64,000 nt of DNA from Streptomyces seoulensis (GCF_022846655.1 NZ_AP025667.1:5617001-5681000), one strand, 5' to 3'. Shown: positions 1-8,894, counted from the stretch's first letter. The notes: generated by a model from the letters alone, not told the origin. Made by a program: numbers and translations.

Positions 1-765
1 GCGCGGTACGGCGGCGAGGAGTTCACGGGTGTACGCCTGCTCGGGTGCGGCCAACACCTGCCGCAGCGGACCGTGTTCGATTGCGCGGCCGTGCCGCATG
101 ACGAGCACGTCGTCGGCGCTCTCGGCGGCGACGCCCACGTCATGGGTGACGAGCAGCAGCCCGAGACCGTCGTCCTGGCGCAGGGTGTGCAGCAGGTCGA
201 GGATCTGGGCCTGCACGGTGACGTCGAGCGCGGTGGTCGGCTCGTCCGCGATCAGCAGCTCCGGTTCGCACGCCAACGCCATGGCGATCAGCGCCCGTTG
301 GCGCATGCCCCCGCTGAACTCGTGCGGCCGGGACCGGGCGCGCCGGGCGGCGTCGGGGATGCCGACCCGGTCCAGCACCTCGACGGCACGCGCGCGTGCG
401 GCCCGCCGGGAGGCGCGGGTGTGCACGCGGTACACCTCGGCGATCTGGTCGCCGACCGCGTAGTACGGGTCGAGGGACGACAGCGGGTCCTGGAAGACCA
501 TCGCGGCCTTGGCCCCGCGCAGCCTGCGCAGCTCGGTGTCGGAGGCGGCGGCCACGTCGGTGCCCGCGACCAGGACCGACCCGCCGACCCGTGCCCCGGT
601 GTCCCGGTGCAGGCCCAGCAGGGCGCCCGCGACGGTGGACTTGCCGGAGCCGGACTCCCCCACGAGGGCCAGCGCGGCCCCCTTCTCCAGGGTGAAGGAG
701 AGTCCGTCCACGGCACGCAGGGCGCCGAACTCGACGGTGAGATCGGTGACTTCGACCAGGCTCAT
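1..765 (-). CDS. peptide/nickel ABC transporter ATPase (3' end cut)
   Basis: Cytoplasmic ATPase of an oligopeptide/nickel-type importer; it would energise the two permeases encoded just upstream. Seen: Walker [10 protein letters not shown] near residue 35, signature FSGGMRQR near residue 150, Walker B LLIADEP near 172 and the switch histidine in LVTHDVG near 207. The reading frame is still open at base 1, so the C-terminus is missing. The ATG overlaps the stop of the preceding permease gene (ATGA), which suggests translational coupling in one operon with the three genes to its right. Only one ATPase of the usual DppD/DppF pair is visible; a second may lie beyond the window edge. Confidence 0.93.
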   Translation of the reverse strand, partial: MSLVEVTDLTVEFGALRAVDGLSFTLEKGAALALVGESGSGKSTVAGALLGLHRDTGARVGGSVLVAGTDVAAASDTELRRLRGAKAAMVFQDPLSSLDPYYAVGDQIAEVYRVHTRASRRAARARAVEVLDRVGIPDAARRARSRPHEFSGGMRQRALIAMALACEPELLIADEPTTALDVTVQAQILDLLHTLRQDDGLGLLLVTHDVGVAAESADDVLVMRHGRAIEHGPLRQVLAAPEQAYTRELLAAVPR

Positions 766-1760
766 GCGAGGACCACCCGGCGGTCGGCCAGCGCGTACAG
801 GATGTCCGCGACGGCGTTGGCGATGACGACGAAGAAGGCGACGACCAGGACCATGCCGACGACCACGGGCAGGTCGACGACCTTGACCGCGTGGACCAGC
901 TCCTGGCCGATGCCGGGCAGCCCGAACAGGGTCTCGGTGAGGACCGCGCCGCCGACGGCGGAGCCGACGTTGTTGGCGTTGAGCGCGATGACGGGGGCGA
1001 GGGCGCCGCGCAGGGCGTGCCGTCCGACGATCGCCCGCTCGCCGACGCCGTAGGCGCGGAAGGTGCGGATGTGGTCCTCGGCGAGGGTCTCCAGCATGGC
1101 GGAGCGGGTGAGCCGGGCGAACGCGGCGGCCTCGATCAGGGCCAGCGAGAGCCAGGGCAGCAGCAGGTTCCACGCCCACTGTTCGGGGTCGTCGGCGAAG
1201 CGCACGTACTGCGGGAAGGGCAGCAGTTGGAGTTCGCCGCAGACCACGATCATCAGGACCAGGCCGAGCACGAAGACGGGCGTGGCCCAGCCGGCGAGGG
1301 TGAGGACGGTCAGCACCCGCTCGGAGAGCCGGCCGCGCCGCCAGGCGGAGAGGACGCCGGTGCCGACGCCGATGACCAGCCAGAGCACCATCGCGCCGGC
1401 CACCAGCGAGAGGCTGACCGGCAGCTTGGCCAGCAGCAGCGTGAGCACCTGCTGGTCGCTCTGGTAGGAGAGCCCGAGGCAGGGCGCCGCGCAGTGCTCG
1501 ACCGAGGTGCCGGTGGAGTAGTCCTGGCCGACGAACAGGCCCTGGAGGAAGTGGAAGTAGCGCAGGTAGAGCGGGTCGTCGAGCCGGAGTTGGGCCGCGA
1601 CCTGGTGCACCTGCGCCGGGGAGCAGCGCGGGCCGCAGGTGATCTGGGCGACGTCGCCGGGGGTGGCGTAGAAGACCACGTAGACGAGGACCGAGACGGC
1701 GAGCAGGGTGATGGCCGTGCCCACCGCGCGGCGCAGCAGGAATCCGCCGAAGGCGTTCAC
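762..1760 (-). CDS. ABC permease, DppB/OppB family
   Basis: 332-residue inner-membrane permease of a peptide or nickel importer. It shows the N-terminal transmembrane helix (FLLRRAVGTAITLLAVSVLV), a large external loop, then five more hydrophobic segments and a cytoplasmic EAA-type loop (AYGVGERAIVGRHALRG), as in DppB/OppB. The external loop carries a Cys-containing insert (ITCGPRCSPAQ, SVEHCAAPC). The GTG at 1760 overlaps the stop of the preceding gene (GTGA); the longer open frame to 2105 is a shadow over the neighbouring permease gene. Pairs with the DppC-type permease at 1757-2752. Confidence 0.93.
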   Translation of the reverse strand: MNAFGGFLLRRAVGTAITLLAVSVLVYVVFYATPGDVAQITCGPRCSPAQVHQVAAQLRLDDPLYLRYFHFLQGLFVGQDYSTGTSVEHCAAPCLGLSYQSDQQVLTLLLAKLPVSLSLVAGAMVLWLVIGVGTGVLSAWRRGRLSERVLTVLTLAGWATPVFVLGLVLMIVVCGELQLLPFPQYVRFADDPEQWAWNLLLPWLSLALIEAAAFARLTRSAMLETLAEDHIRTFRAYGVGERAIVGRHALRGALAPVIALNANNVGSAVGGAVLTETLFGLPGIGQELVHAVKVVDLPVVVGMVLVVAFFVVIANAVADILYALADRRVVLA

Positions 1761-2752
1761 GCGGCGCCCTCCTTCCGGGCGCGGCCGGTGCCGACGCGCA
1801 GACGGGAGGCCGCGCGGGGGTCGAGTGCGGTGCGGACGCCGTCGCCGAGGACGGTGAGGGCGAGCACGGTGGTGAACAGGGCACCGGCCGGGAACAGCAG
1901 GTACTGCGGCGCGGCCTGGTACCAGACGTCGGCCGCGGTGATCATCTGTCCCCAGGACGGCGTCGGCGGCTTCACCCCGACACCGAGGAAGGACAGGGCG
2001 GCCTCGGCGGAGATGTTGGTGGGCACCAGCAGCGCGGCGTAGGTGATGACCGGCGCGGCGAGGCCGGGCAGCAGCTCGCGGCGGGCCACCCGCACGGCGC
2101 CCCACCCGCTGAGCCGGGCGGCGGCCACGTAGTCGAGCCCCTTGAGGGTGAGCGTCTGGGCGCGCACGATCTTGGCGACGTTGCCCCAGGCGATCAGCCC
2201 GATGACCAGGGCGACCAGCACCGGGCGGGGGAAGCTCGCCGGGACGATGGCCAGCAGCGCCAGCGCCATGATCATGAGCGGCAGGGCGACGATGATGTCG
2301 GTGACGCGGCTGAGGAGCTGGTCGATCCAGCGGCTGCCCATGGCGGCGGCCACGCCGATGACGACGCCGATGAGCACCTGGATGAGGGTGGCGGCGAAGG
2401 CGACGCCGAGCGAGACGCGGGCGCCCTCCACCAGCCGGGCGAACAGGTCGCGGCCGGTCTGCGGTTCGACGCCCAGCCAGTGCTCGGCGCTGATCCCGCC
2501 GAGCGGCCCGACGGGCACACCGCCGCGCGCGGAGTCGATCAGGCCGGGGTGGTACGTGGTGGGGTCCTGCCCCTCGACGGCGGTGAGCAGCGGCGCGGCG
2601 AGCGCGACCAGCACGAGGAGCGCGACGACGGCCGCGGCGACCAGGGCGGCCCGCTGCGCGCGCAGCCGCCGCCAGAACTGACGGGCCCCCGAGGCCGCCG
2701 GGGCGGCGATGTCCGCCCCGGCGGCCTCGACGGCGACGAGTGCTTCGCTCAC
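1757..2752 (-). CDS. ABC permease, DppC/OppC family
   Basis: 331-residue second permease subunit. The N-terminal OppC-type helix (AALVAAAVVALLVLVALAAPL) is followed by an external loop containing EHWLGVEPQTGRDLFARLV, typical of DppC/OppC, then five helices and the EAA loop (AARLSGWGAVRVARRELLPG). GTG start at 2752, four bases after the stop of the binding-protein gene, so it is the second gene of the operon. The substrate cannot be told from sequence; family members carry dipeptides, oligopeptides or nickel chelates. Confidence 0.93.
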   Translation of the reverse strand: MSEALVAVEAAGADIAAPAASGARQFWRRLRAQRAALVAAAVVALLVLVALAAPLLTAVEGQDPTTYHPGLIDSARGGVPVGPLGGISAEHWLGVEPQTGRDLFARLVEGARVSLGVAFAATLIQVLIGVVIGVAAAMGSRWIDQLLSRVTDIIVALPLMIMALALLAIVPASFPRPVLVALVIGLIAWGNVAKIVRAQTLTLKGLDYVAAARLSGWGAVRVARRELLPGLAAPVITYAALLVPTNISAEAALSFLGVGVKPPTPSWGQMITAADVWYQAAPQYLLFPAGALFTTVLALTVLGDGVRTALDPRAASRLRVGTGRARKEGAA

Positions 2753-2756
2753 CGGG

Positions 2757-4469
2757 TCACTTCACCGAGACCTGGGAGATGTCCAGCACGCCGGTCCAGT
2801 CGCTGATCACGATGTTCTTGACGTCCTTGCCGTACAGGCGCTTGTAGACGGGGTGGAACAGCGGGACGACGAGGGCCTGTCCGGCGATCTTCCTGTCCAG
2901 CGCGCCCCAGCGCTTGGCGGCGGCGTCGAGGTCGGTCAGCTTGTTGATGGCGTCGATCTCGGTGTTGACCGACTTGTCGTCCAGCAGGCCGGTGTTGAAG
3001 TTGGCGCCGTCCTTGACGATCTGGCGGCCGTCGAAGATCGGGGCGAGGAAGGGACCGCCGGAGGGCCAGTCGGCACCCCAGTGGGCGAGGAAGAAGCCGG
3101 GCTCGGTCTTGGTGCTGTGGATCTTGTCCCGGTAGTCGTTGTCCTCCAGGCCCTGGAGCCTGACCGTGATCCCGGCCTTCTTCAGGGCGTCCTGGAGGGC
3201 GGTGGCGATCTCCGGGCTGGTCTCGAAGTCCTTGCTGTTGGAGTGGGTGAGGGTGACGGTCAGCCCGTTCGGGTGCCCGGCCTCCTTCAGCAGTTCCTTC
3301 GCCTTGGCCGCGTTGCCCGACTTGCCGGCCGGGAACAGGTCGTGCGGGGTGTACCCGAAGGACTTCTGGTCGGGCAGGAAGGTGGTGGCGGGCTCGGCGA
3401 GCGCGGAGCCGCCGGCCGCGTTGACCACCGAGGAGCGGTCGACGGCGTAGGAGATCGCCTGGCGCACCTTGGGGTCGTCGAACGGCTTCACCTTCGGGTT
3501 GAAGGCGATGTAGTCCGTATAGCCGAAGTGGCCGGTGCCCACGCGCGCGGCGAGGCTCTTGTCGCCGCTGACGCGGGCGAGTTCGGCCGGGCCGAGGTTG
3601 GTGTCGGTGGTGACGGCGGCGGAGTCGGCGCCCTGGGAGGCGGCGAGCCGCTGGTTGATGACGGAGGAGTCGAGACCGGAGCGCACGTCGACCTTGTCCG
3701 GGTACGCCTTGCGCTCGTCGTCGCCGCTCCAGTGCGGGTTGCGCTCCAGCAGGACGCGCTCGCCGTCGTTCTGGTTCTCGACGACCTTGTACGGGCCGGA
3801 GGAGACCGGGTGCTGCTCGTACTTGGTGCCGGTGTCCTTGGCTCTCGGCACCGGCGCGAACTGCGTCTGGGTGGCGAGGAAGGGGAACTCGCCCTCGGGC
3901 TTGTTCAGATGGAAGACGAGGGTCCGCTCGTCCGGCGTCCCGATCGCCTTCAGGCCCTTCTTGTCCTTGTACGGGCCCTGGTAGTCGGCGGCGCCGCTCA
4001 GCCAGTCCCGCAGGTAGGGCGCGCCACCGGAGAGTTCAGGGGCGAAGGACCGCTCGATGCCGTACTTGACGTCGGCCGAGGTGATCGGGGTGCCGTCCTC
4101 GTACTTCAGCCCCTTCTTCAGGGTGTACGTCCACACGGTCGCGTCCTTGTTGGGGCGGCCGGTGTCGGTGGCGAGGTCGGGGACCACCTCGGCGCCCTCG
4201 GCGCCGTTCTCGCGGTTGCGCGTGGTGAGGGTGCGGAAGACCAGCGAGGGGACGTTGCCGCCGCCGGAGGTGTAGAGGCGGGCCGGGTCGAAGTCGGTCT
4301 GGGCCTCGGCGTTCAGCACGGTGAGGGTGCCGCCCTTGTGGGGCGTGGAGTCGCCACCGGCGCCCTTGGCATCGTTGTCCTCAGGACCGCAGGCGGCGGC
4401 GCCCGCTGCCACGGCCAGGCTGACGGATGCCGCTGCCACGCGGCGCGCTATGACGGACGGTTGACGCAT
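2757..4469 (-). CDS. extracellular solute-binding lipoprotein, family 5
   Basis: 570-residue substrate-binding protein of the same importer and first full-size gene of the operon. The N-terminus is a lipoprotein signal: basic MRQPSVIARR, hydrophobic stretch, then a lipobox ending AAGAAAC, so the mature protein is anchored by Cys about residue 27. The rest fits SBP_bac_5 (KGGTLTVLN at the mature N-terminus, then a KKGLKYEDGTPITSADVKYG segment that is characteristic of the family). A purine-rich RBS (GAGAGG) lies about 12 bases upstream of the ATG. It is preceded by a 185-base leader with two hairpins and a short ORF, described separately. Confidence 0.95.
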   Translation of the reverse strand: MRQPSVIARRVAAASVSLAVAAGAAACGPEDNDAKGAGGDSTPHKGGTLTVLNAEAQTDFDPARLYTSGGGNVPSLVFRTLTTRNRENGAEGAEVVPDLATDTGRPNKDATVWTYTLKKGLKYEDGTPITSADVKYGIERSFAPELSGGAPYLRDWLSGAADYQGPYKDKKGLKAIGTPDERTLVFHLNKPEGEFPFLATQTQFAPVPRAKDTGTKYEQHPVSSGPYKVVENQNDGERVLLERNPHWSGDDERKAYPDKVDVRSGLDSSVINQRLAASQGADSAAVTTDTNLGPAELARVSGDKSLAARVGTGHFGYTDYIAFNPKVKPFDDPKVRQAISYAVDRSSVVNAAGGSALAEPATTFLPDQKSFGYTPHDLFPAGKSGNAAKAKELLKEAGHPNGLTVTLTHSNSKDFETSPEIATALQDALKKAGITVRLQGLEDNDYRDKIHSTKTEPGFFLAHWGADWPSGGPFLAPIFDGRQIVKDGANFNTGLLDDKSVNTEIDAINKLTDLDAAAKRWGALDRKIAGQALVVPLFHPVYKRLYGKDVKNIVISDWTGVLDISQVSVK

Positions 4470-4498
4470 CGGAGATGACGACCTCTCAGGGAACCCTC

Positions 4499-4558
4499 CG
4501 GGATATCCCGAGGGGTGAGACAGGGGGACGAGGAGTGAGACACCTGCGGACAGGTGTC
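4499..4558 (-). promoter_or_regulatory. two leader hairpins upstream of the binding-protein gene
   Basis: Between the leader ORF and the binding-protein gene there are two inverted repeats. One is a perfect 8-base arm pair with a 4-base loop (GACACCTG, loop, CAGGTGTC; 4539-4558). The other is centred on the perfect palindrome CGGGATATCCCG (4499-4510), whose stem can be extended by CCCTC/GAGGG with one bulge. The second ends just before the RBS. Their position between a short ORF and the structural gene fits an attenuation-type leader; that role is inferred. No U-run follows either hairpin. Confidence 0.45.
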
Positions 4559-4653
4559 GGCCCCGGCGTCAGACGTCGAGAGATCCCGCGACAACGGTCA
4601 CGGGCGGCAGGGAGAGAAAGGCACGCATCGACGCGGACGCCAGGAAGGCGGCG

Positions 4654-4749
4654 TCAGCGACAGTCGATGTCGGCCACGCAGAGGGCGGTCACGCCGATGA
4701 GCGCCAGCTCGATGGCGGCGCTGCGGAGGACGGCGTGACGGGACCACAT
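4654..4749 (-). CDS. 31-residue putative leader peptide
   Basis: Short ORF encoding MWSRHAVLRSAAIELALIG and ending CVADIDCR. It is too short for usual gene finders. Support: it begins 7 bases below a promoter with a consensus -35 and a 17-base spacer, so the transcript would start at or next to its ATG (leaderless), and it sits 185 bases upstream of the ABC operon in the same direction. Two Cys codons fall in the last eight residues, reminiscent of actinobacterial cis-acting leader peptides upstream of sulfur-related or ABC-transporter genes. Whether it is translated, and whether it controls the operon, is inference. Confidence 0.5.
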   Translation of the reverse strand: MWSRHAVLRSAAIELALIGVTALCVADIDCR

Positions 4750-4756
4750 GCGCAGA

Positions 4757-4796
4757 AATATGAACGAACATGCGACTCATGTCAATGTGACATGAG
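4757..4796 (-). promoter_or_regulatory. promoter of the left ABC operon with overlapping operator
   Basis: On the minus strand a perfect TTGACA (4780-4785) is followed after exactly 17 bases by CATATT (4757-4762). A perfect 9-base inverted repeat with a 3-base spacer (CTCATGTCA, ATG, TGACATGAG; 4776-4796) covers the -35 box. A protein bound there would block RNA polymerase, so a repressor site is the simplest reading. No regulator gene is adjacent. The promoter drives the leader ORF at 4749 and presumably the ABC operon. Confidence 0.6.
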
Positions 4797-4830
4797 CCGG
4801 CCCCCGTCGACTCCTGCGTCGATCCTCGCG

Positions 4831-6180
4831 TCAACTCTTGGGATACGGCCAGGCGTTGGGCAGGCAGTGGATTCCGTCGTGGTCGAGGAACTTGGTCTGC
4901 TGCTGCATGACCGGGGCGATCTCGCCGTCCTTGTCGCACGTCACGTGCCCGTGGCCGAGCCGGTGGCCGACCTCGTGGTTGATGAGCATCTGGCGGTAGG
5001 CGTGGATCTCGGCGTCCCCGTAGGTGGCGCTGCCCTGCGCCCAGCGGTACGCGTTGATCATCACGCGCTCGGTGGCCGCCGAGTCGCAGGAGACGTTGTC
5101 CTCGGTGGTGTCCAGGCCCGACTTGGCGCACCACTCGGCGGTGGTGCCGGGGCTGGCCAGCGTGATCACGAAGTCCGGCTTGCCGGAGGAGACGCGCTCG
5201 AAGGCGCGCTCACCGCCGTGGGCCCAGCTCCGGTCGTCGTTGAGGGTGCGCTGCACGGCGTCGGCGAACAGCACGCCGTCCAGGCCGAGTCCCTGCTCGA
5301 CGTCCACCCGGTAGGTCAGCTTGCGGCCCTTGCCGGGCGCCTTGGCGGAACCGGGCACCGCCTCGAACCTGCCCGAACCCTTCAGGTCCGCGCCCAGGGG
5401 ATAGAGACGGTCCATCTTCTGGGCGTACGTCAGCGGGACGGCGGCGTTCGGCGGGGCCGAGGGCAACGCCTGGGAGCCGGCCGACGTGCCGCCGGTGGCG
5501 GCCTGGGCCCGCGACTCGCCCTGGGCGCGGCCGTCGGCCACCTGCCCGGCGACGACGACCGCGAGCACGGTGGTCACGGCCGCGGCCGCGACCCCGGTGA
5601 AGGCGCGCCCCCTGCCCCCGTGCCGGGGCGCGGTGCCGGCCGCCGGTGGTGGCGGCGGTGTCCCGCCGTCGTCCGGCGCGGTCCTGGGCCCGGGGACCTC
5701 GGTACGGCGGGGCGCCTGCGGCGCGGCGCCCTCGGCGAAGGCGTCCAGGTACTCCCTGCGGGGGCCGGGACCCGCGTCCACCGGCTCCGCGCTGCGCTGC
5801 CGGGGGAAGGGCGTCGCGGAACGTCGCCCGGAACCCTCGAACTCCCCCCAGCCACCGCCCTCTTCACGTTGCTCGGGGTGACCGCCACGCGCCTGCCCGA
5901 ACCCCTCGGCGAAGGAACCCGGAGCCCGGCCGCGGGCCCCGTCGTCCTCACCCCTGCCCCGGCCGTCCGGGACATGCCGCCCGGCACCGCTGACGGTCGC
6001 GCCGAAGGCACCCGGACCCTGACGTCCGGCACCCCACGACTCACCGCCCTGCGGACGCCGCCGCGCGGCGGAGTCACCCGTGCCGGTGACGCCCTCGGCG
6101 GCCTCGGCCGCCGTGTTCGTGCCTTCTATGGCCGAGGCGTCCCCCTTGGGAGCCGGTCCTCGGCGGCTGTGTCGTCCCAC
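4831..6180 (-). CDS. DUF3152 membrane-anchored metalloprotease-like protein
   Basis: 449 residues. The first ~190 are Pro/Gly/Arg-rich and disordered-looking, then one transmembrane helix (about 193-212, VAAAAVTTVLAVVVAGQVAD), then an extracytoplasmic DUF3152 domain. That domain ends with a zincin-like motif HEVGHRLGHGH (about 402-412) and conserved cysteines that could form disulphides. It is probably a cell-surface protein with metalloprotease ancestry; activity is unproven. GTG start at 6180, 8 bases after the stop of the upstream hydrolase gene, so the two are likely co-transcribed. Confidence 0.88.
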   Translation of the reverse strand: MGRHSRRGPAPKGDASAIEGTNTAAEAAEGVTGTGDSAARRRPQGGESWGAGRQGPGAFGATVSGAGRHVPDGRGRGEDDGARGRAPGSFAEGFGQARGGHPEQREEGGGWGEFEGSGRRSATPFPRQRSAEPVDAGPGPRREYLDAFAEGAAPQAPRRTEVPGPRTAPDDGGTPPPPPAAGTAPRHGGRGRAFTGVAAAAVTTVLAVVVAGQVADGRAQGESRAQAATGGTSAGSQALPSAPPNAAVPLTYAQKMDRLYPLGADLKGSGRFEAVPGSAKAPGKGRKLTYRVDVEQGLGLDGVLFADAVQRTLNDDRSWAHGGERAFERVSSGKPDFVITLASPGTTAEWCAKSGLDTTEDNVSCDSAATERVMINAYRWAQGSATYGDAEIHAYRQMLINHEVGHRLGHGHVTCDKDGEIAPVMQQQTKFLDHDGIHCLPNAWPYPKS

Positions 6181-6188
6181 CCCTGCCC

Positions 6189-7169
6189 TCAGTTCTCCGC
6201 GTTCGTGGCGCCCGATACGGCGCTCTCCGCGAGGAGTTCGCGGAACGCCCTGGCCACCAGCTCCGGATATTCCATCATCGCCACGTGCCCGGCGTCCGGC
6301 AGGGACAGCAGACGTGAGTCCCTGAAGGAGCGGGCGGCCTTGGCGGCCATGCGGAAGCCGACGAGTTGGTCACGGCCACCGTAGACCAGCAGGGTGGGCG
6401 CGAGCACCCGCTCGGCCTGCCGCCACAGTCCCTGCTGCCCGCCCAGGGTGTAGGCGTCGACGATCCCGCGCGCGGAGCGGGTCATCGCGTCCCAGAAGTA
6501 CGGCAGCTTCAGGCGCCGTTCGAGCTCCTCCACCGCGTACTGGAACGCCTCCGGCGACACGCTCCCCGGGTCGCCGTAGCAGAGGGCCGTGACCCCGCGT
6601 ACCCGCTGCTCGGCGGTCCACTCCCTGGTGATCCGGTTGAACAGCGCGGCCACACCGGGCACCCCCAGCAGGGCCGTGGGCGCCGCGCTGCGCTGGATGC
6701 GCAGCTCCGGCAGGGCCGGCGAGACCAGCGTCAGGCTGCGGACGAGGTCGGGGCGGACGGCGGCCACGCGCGTGGAGACCGCGCCGCCCAGGGAGTTGCC
6801 GAAGAGATGGACCGGGCCGCGTCCGGCCGCGTCGAGATGGCGGATGACGGCACGCGCGTGCCCGGTGACGGAGTAGTCGCCGTCGTCCGGCGGCGGGGAG
6901 TCGCCGAAGCCCGGCAGATCGACGGCCTCGGAGTCGACGTCGCTGTCCAACTCGGCCATCAGCGCGGACCAGTTCTGCGAGGAACCGCCCAGGCCGTGCA
7001 CGTACAGCGCGGGTTCCAGGCCGTCCCGTGCGGGCGGCCGGGACCGGACCGACAGGGTGACCCCCGGCAGTCGCACCGACCTCATCCGCTCGCCCTCGCC
7101 CACCCTTACGGGTGCGACCCGAGGGAGCACGCTCGCGGCCGGCACGGAAGGTGACTCGGTCGAAGACAT
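6189..7169 (-). CDS. alpha/beta hydrolase
   Basis: 326-residue alpha/beta-fold hydrolase. Seen: oxyanion region HGLGGSSQNW, nucleophile elbow GNSLGGA, acid residue in YGGRDQL and catalytic His in PDAGHVAM, in the correct order and spacing. Ester or lactone substrates are typical but the substrate cannot be predicted. No Shine-Dalgarno is visible; instead TAACAT (7176-7181) ends six bases before the ATG, as expected for a leaderless transcript. Likely first gene of a two-gene unit with the DUF3152 gene. Confidence 0.9.
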   Translation of the reverse strand: MSSTESPSVPAASVLPRVAPVRVGEGERMRSVRLPGVTLSVRSRPPARDGLEPALYVHGLGGSSQNWSALMAELDSDVDSEAVDLPGFGDSPPPDDGDYSVTGHARAVIRHLDAAGRGPVHLFGNSLGGAVSTRVAAVRPDLVRSLTLVSPALPELRIQRSAAPTALLGVPGVAALFNRITREWTAEQRVRGVTALCYGDPGSVSPEAFQYAVEELERRLKLPYFWDAMTRSARGIVDAYTLGGQQGLWRQAERVLAPTLLVYGGRDQLVGFRMAAKAARSFRDSRLLSLPDAGHVAMMEYPELVARAFRELLAESAVSGATNAEN

Positions 7170-7366
7170 GCGCCAATGTTACGAGACGATCACACCGCGG
7201 CTCATGTGTTCGCCCTCACAGGGAGGGACCGAAGGGGCGGCGGCCCGTACGCCGACGGCGTGGCGTCGCCGGGGGCGGTCTCCTAGGCTCGTATGACAGC
7301 GCACCCGCGGGGTACCCGCCCGATCCAGAGGTTCCTGGACGGATGCTGGAAGGAAGGGAGGCCGTC

Positions 7367-7591
7367 ATGGCCCACTACCCCACCGAGCCGGACGAGATCG
7401 AGGACCCCGACGACGGCGCGCGGGCGCCGATCGACGTCGAGGCCCCCGAGCACGACGCCGCCGAGCAGCGCGTGCCCCTCACGGACGAGCGGGACGAGCC
7501 GCTGAGCGAGGTGGACCCGGACCGGGGCAGCGAGGGCGATCTGATCGAGCAGGCACGTGTCGTCGGCCCCGACGAGGAGGATTACCGCTGA
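7367..7591 (+). CDS. small acidic hypothetical protein
   Basis: 74 residues, strongly acidic (many Asp/Glu: DEIEDPDDGA, DEEDYR at the end), no hydrophobic segment, so a soluble and probably disordered protein. Start chosen at the ATG at 7367 because a strong RBS (GGAAGGGAGG, 7351-7360) precedes it; the longer open frame upstream has no RBS. A candidate -10 TAGGCT lies about 80 bases upstream. Function not recognised. Confidence 0.7.
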   Translation: MAHYPTEPDEIEDPDDGARAPIDVEAPEHDAAEQRVPLTDERDEPLSEVDPDRGSEGDLIEQARVVGPDEEDYR

Positions 7592-7737
7592 CCGAGCGGG
7601 CACCTGGCCGAGGGCCACGGCTTTCGCCGTCGTCCGGTACGTGAAATTCTGCGCTCGCACCGCGCACACCACGGTTACCGAAAAGTACGATGGCCGCGCG
7701 GCCCGACACCGCATGAGGGACGACATAGGGAGGCGGC

Positions 7738-8379
7738 GTGACAGCCATCGAGCAAACAGAGGCAGCACGCCCGCGCGGCACCCGTCTGCCGCGCCGAGCC
7801 CGGCGCAACCAGTTGCTGGGCGCTGCCCAGGAGGTTTTCGTCGCCCAGGGCTATCACGCGGCCGCGATGGACGACATCGCCGAGCGCGCCGGAGTCAGCA
7901 AGCCGGTGCTGTACCAGCACTTCCCCGGCAAGCTCGACCTCTATCTCGCCCTGCTGGACCAGCACTGCGAGGCGCTGATCCAGGCCGTGCGCGCCGCGCT
8001 CGCCTCGACGACCGACAACAAGCAGCGCGTACGGGCGACCATGGACGCCTACTTCGCGTACATCGAGGACGACGGCGGCGCCTTCCGCCTGGTCTTCGAG
8101 TCGGACCTGACGAACGAGCCGGCCGTGCGCGAGCGCGTCGACAAGGTGACCACCGAGTGCGCCGAGGCGATCTGCGAGGTCATCGCCGAGGACACGGGCC
8201 TGTCCCGCGCGGAGTCCATGCTGCTCGCCTCCGGGCTCGGCGGGCTCGCCCAGGTGGTGGCCCGCTCCTGGCTGCACAGCGACCGCAGCGTGCCGCGCGA
8301 TCAGGCGGTGCAGTTGCTCGCTTCGCTGGCGTGGCGGGGCATCGCGGGTTTCCCGCTGCACGGCACCGACCACCACTGA
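7738..8379 (+). CDS. TetR-family transcriptional regulator
   Basis: 213 residues. The N-terminal TetR DNA-binding domain is clear: RRNQLLGAAQEVFVAQGYH, then MDDIAERAGVSKPVLYQHF and KLDLYLALL (about residues 20-70). The remaining helical part is the ligand/dimer domain (TetR_C-like). GTG start with RBS GGGAGG about five bases upstream. No obvious efflux or enzyme partner is divergent from it, so its regulon is not shown by context. The neighbouring DUF3107 gene follows in the same direction after 120 bases. Confidence 0.93.
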   Translation: MTAIEQTEAARPRGTRLPRRARRNQLLGAAQEVFVAQGYHAAAMDDIAERAGVSKPVLYQHFPGKLDLYLALLDQHCEALIQAVRAALASTTDNKQRVRATMDAYFAYIEDDGGAFRLVFESDLTNEPAVRERVDKVTTECAEAICEVIAEDTGLSRAESMLLASGLGGLAQVVARSWLHSDRSVPRDQAVQLLASLAWRGIAGFPLHGTDHH

Positions 8380-8499
8380 CACGCCGTGTTCGCTGATGGC
8401 GTTCCCGCCGGAAGCATGAGCGTCCCCTCACCGGGCTAATGTGTGCAGCGTACGGCGCGGCAGATCGCGCACATCACTGACCGTCGGAGGGACATAGCC

Positions 8500-8727
8500 G
8501 TGGAGGTCAAGATCGGCGTGCAGCACGCGCCCCGCGAGATCGTTCTGGAGAGCGGTCAGAGCGCCGAGGAGGTCGAGCGCGTCGTGGCCGACGCCCTGGC
8601 CGGCAAGTCGCCGCTGCTGAGCCTCGAGGACGAGCGCGGCCGCAAGGTCGTCATCCCGGCGGACCGTCTGGCGTACGTCGAGATCGGCGCGCCGACCGTC
8701 CGCAAGGTGGGCTTCGGCACGCTGTAG
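8500..8727 (+). CDS. DUF3107 family protein
   Basis: 75-residue protein conserved across actinobacteria as DUF3107 (VEVKIGVQHAPREIVLESGQ at the N-terminus, KVGFGTL at the end). Start is the GTG at 8500, placed nine bases after GGAGG (8486-8490); the upstream extension of the frame has no RBS. Function unknown. A rho-independent terminator follows 14 bases after the stop. Confidence 0.88.
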   Translation: MEVKIGVQHAPREIVLESGQSAEEVERVVADALAGKSPLLSLEDERGRKVVIPADRLAYVEIGAPTVRKVGFGTL

Positions 8728-8741
8728 GCGCGACACCCGTG

Positions 8742-8774
8742 AAGGACCCGGTGGCATCCGCCGCCGGGTCCTTT
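8742..8774 (+). terminator. rho-independent terminator after DUF3107 gene
   Basis: Perfect 10-base stem AAGGACCCGG/CCGGGTCCTT with a 12-base loop, ending in TTT, directly after the DUF3107 gene. Confidence 0.8.
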
Positions 8775-8894
8775 CGTATGCGCGGCGCGCACGGCTCGCG
8801 CACGGGCCGGGCACGGGGGAGGATTGCAACGCGCAGGTCACGGGTATGTCGGACCGTGACCGCATGAGCACGCCGACGTGGGAGGGACCCCCCG

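Noticed and set aside
4598..5134. 178-codon minus-strand frame across the left ABC leader
   Set aside because: It overlaps the DUF3152 gene and the promoter in a different frame; the short leader ORF fits the promoter far better.
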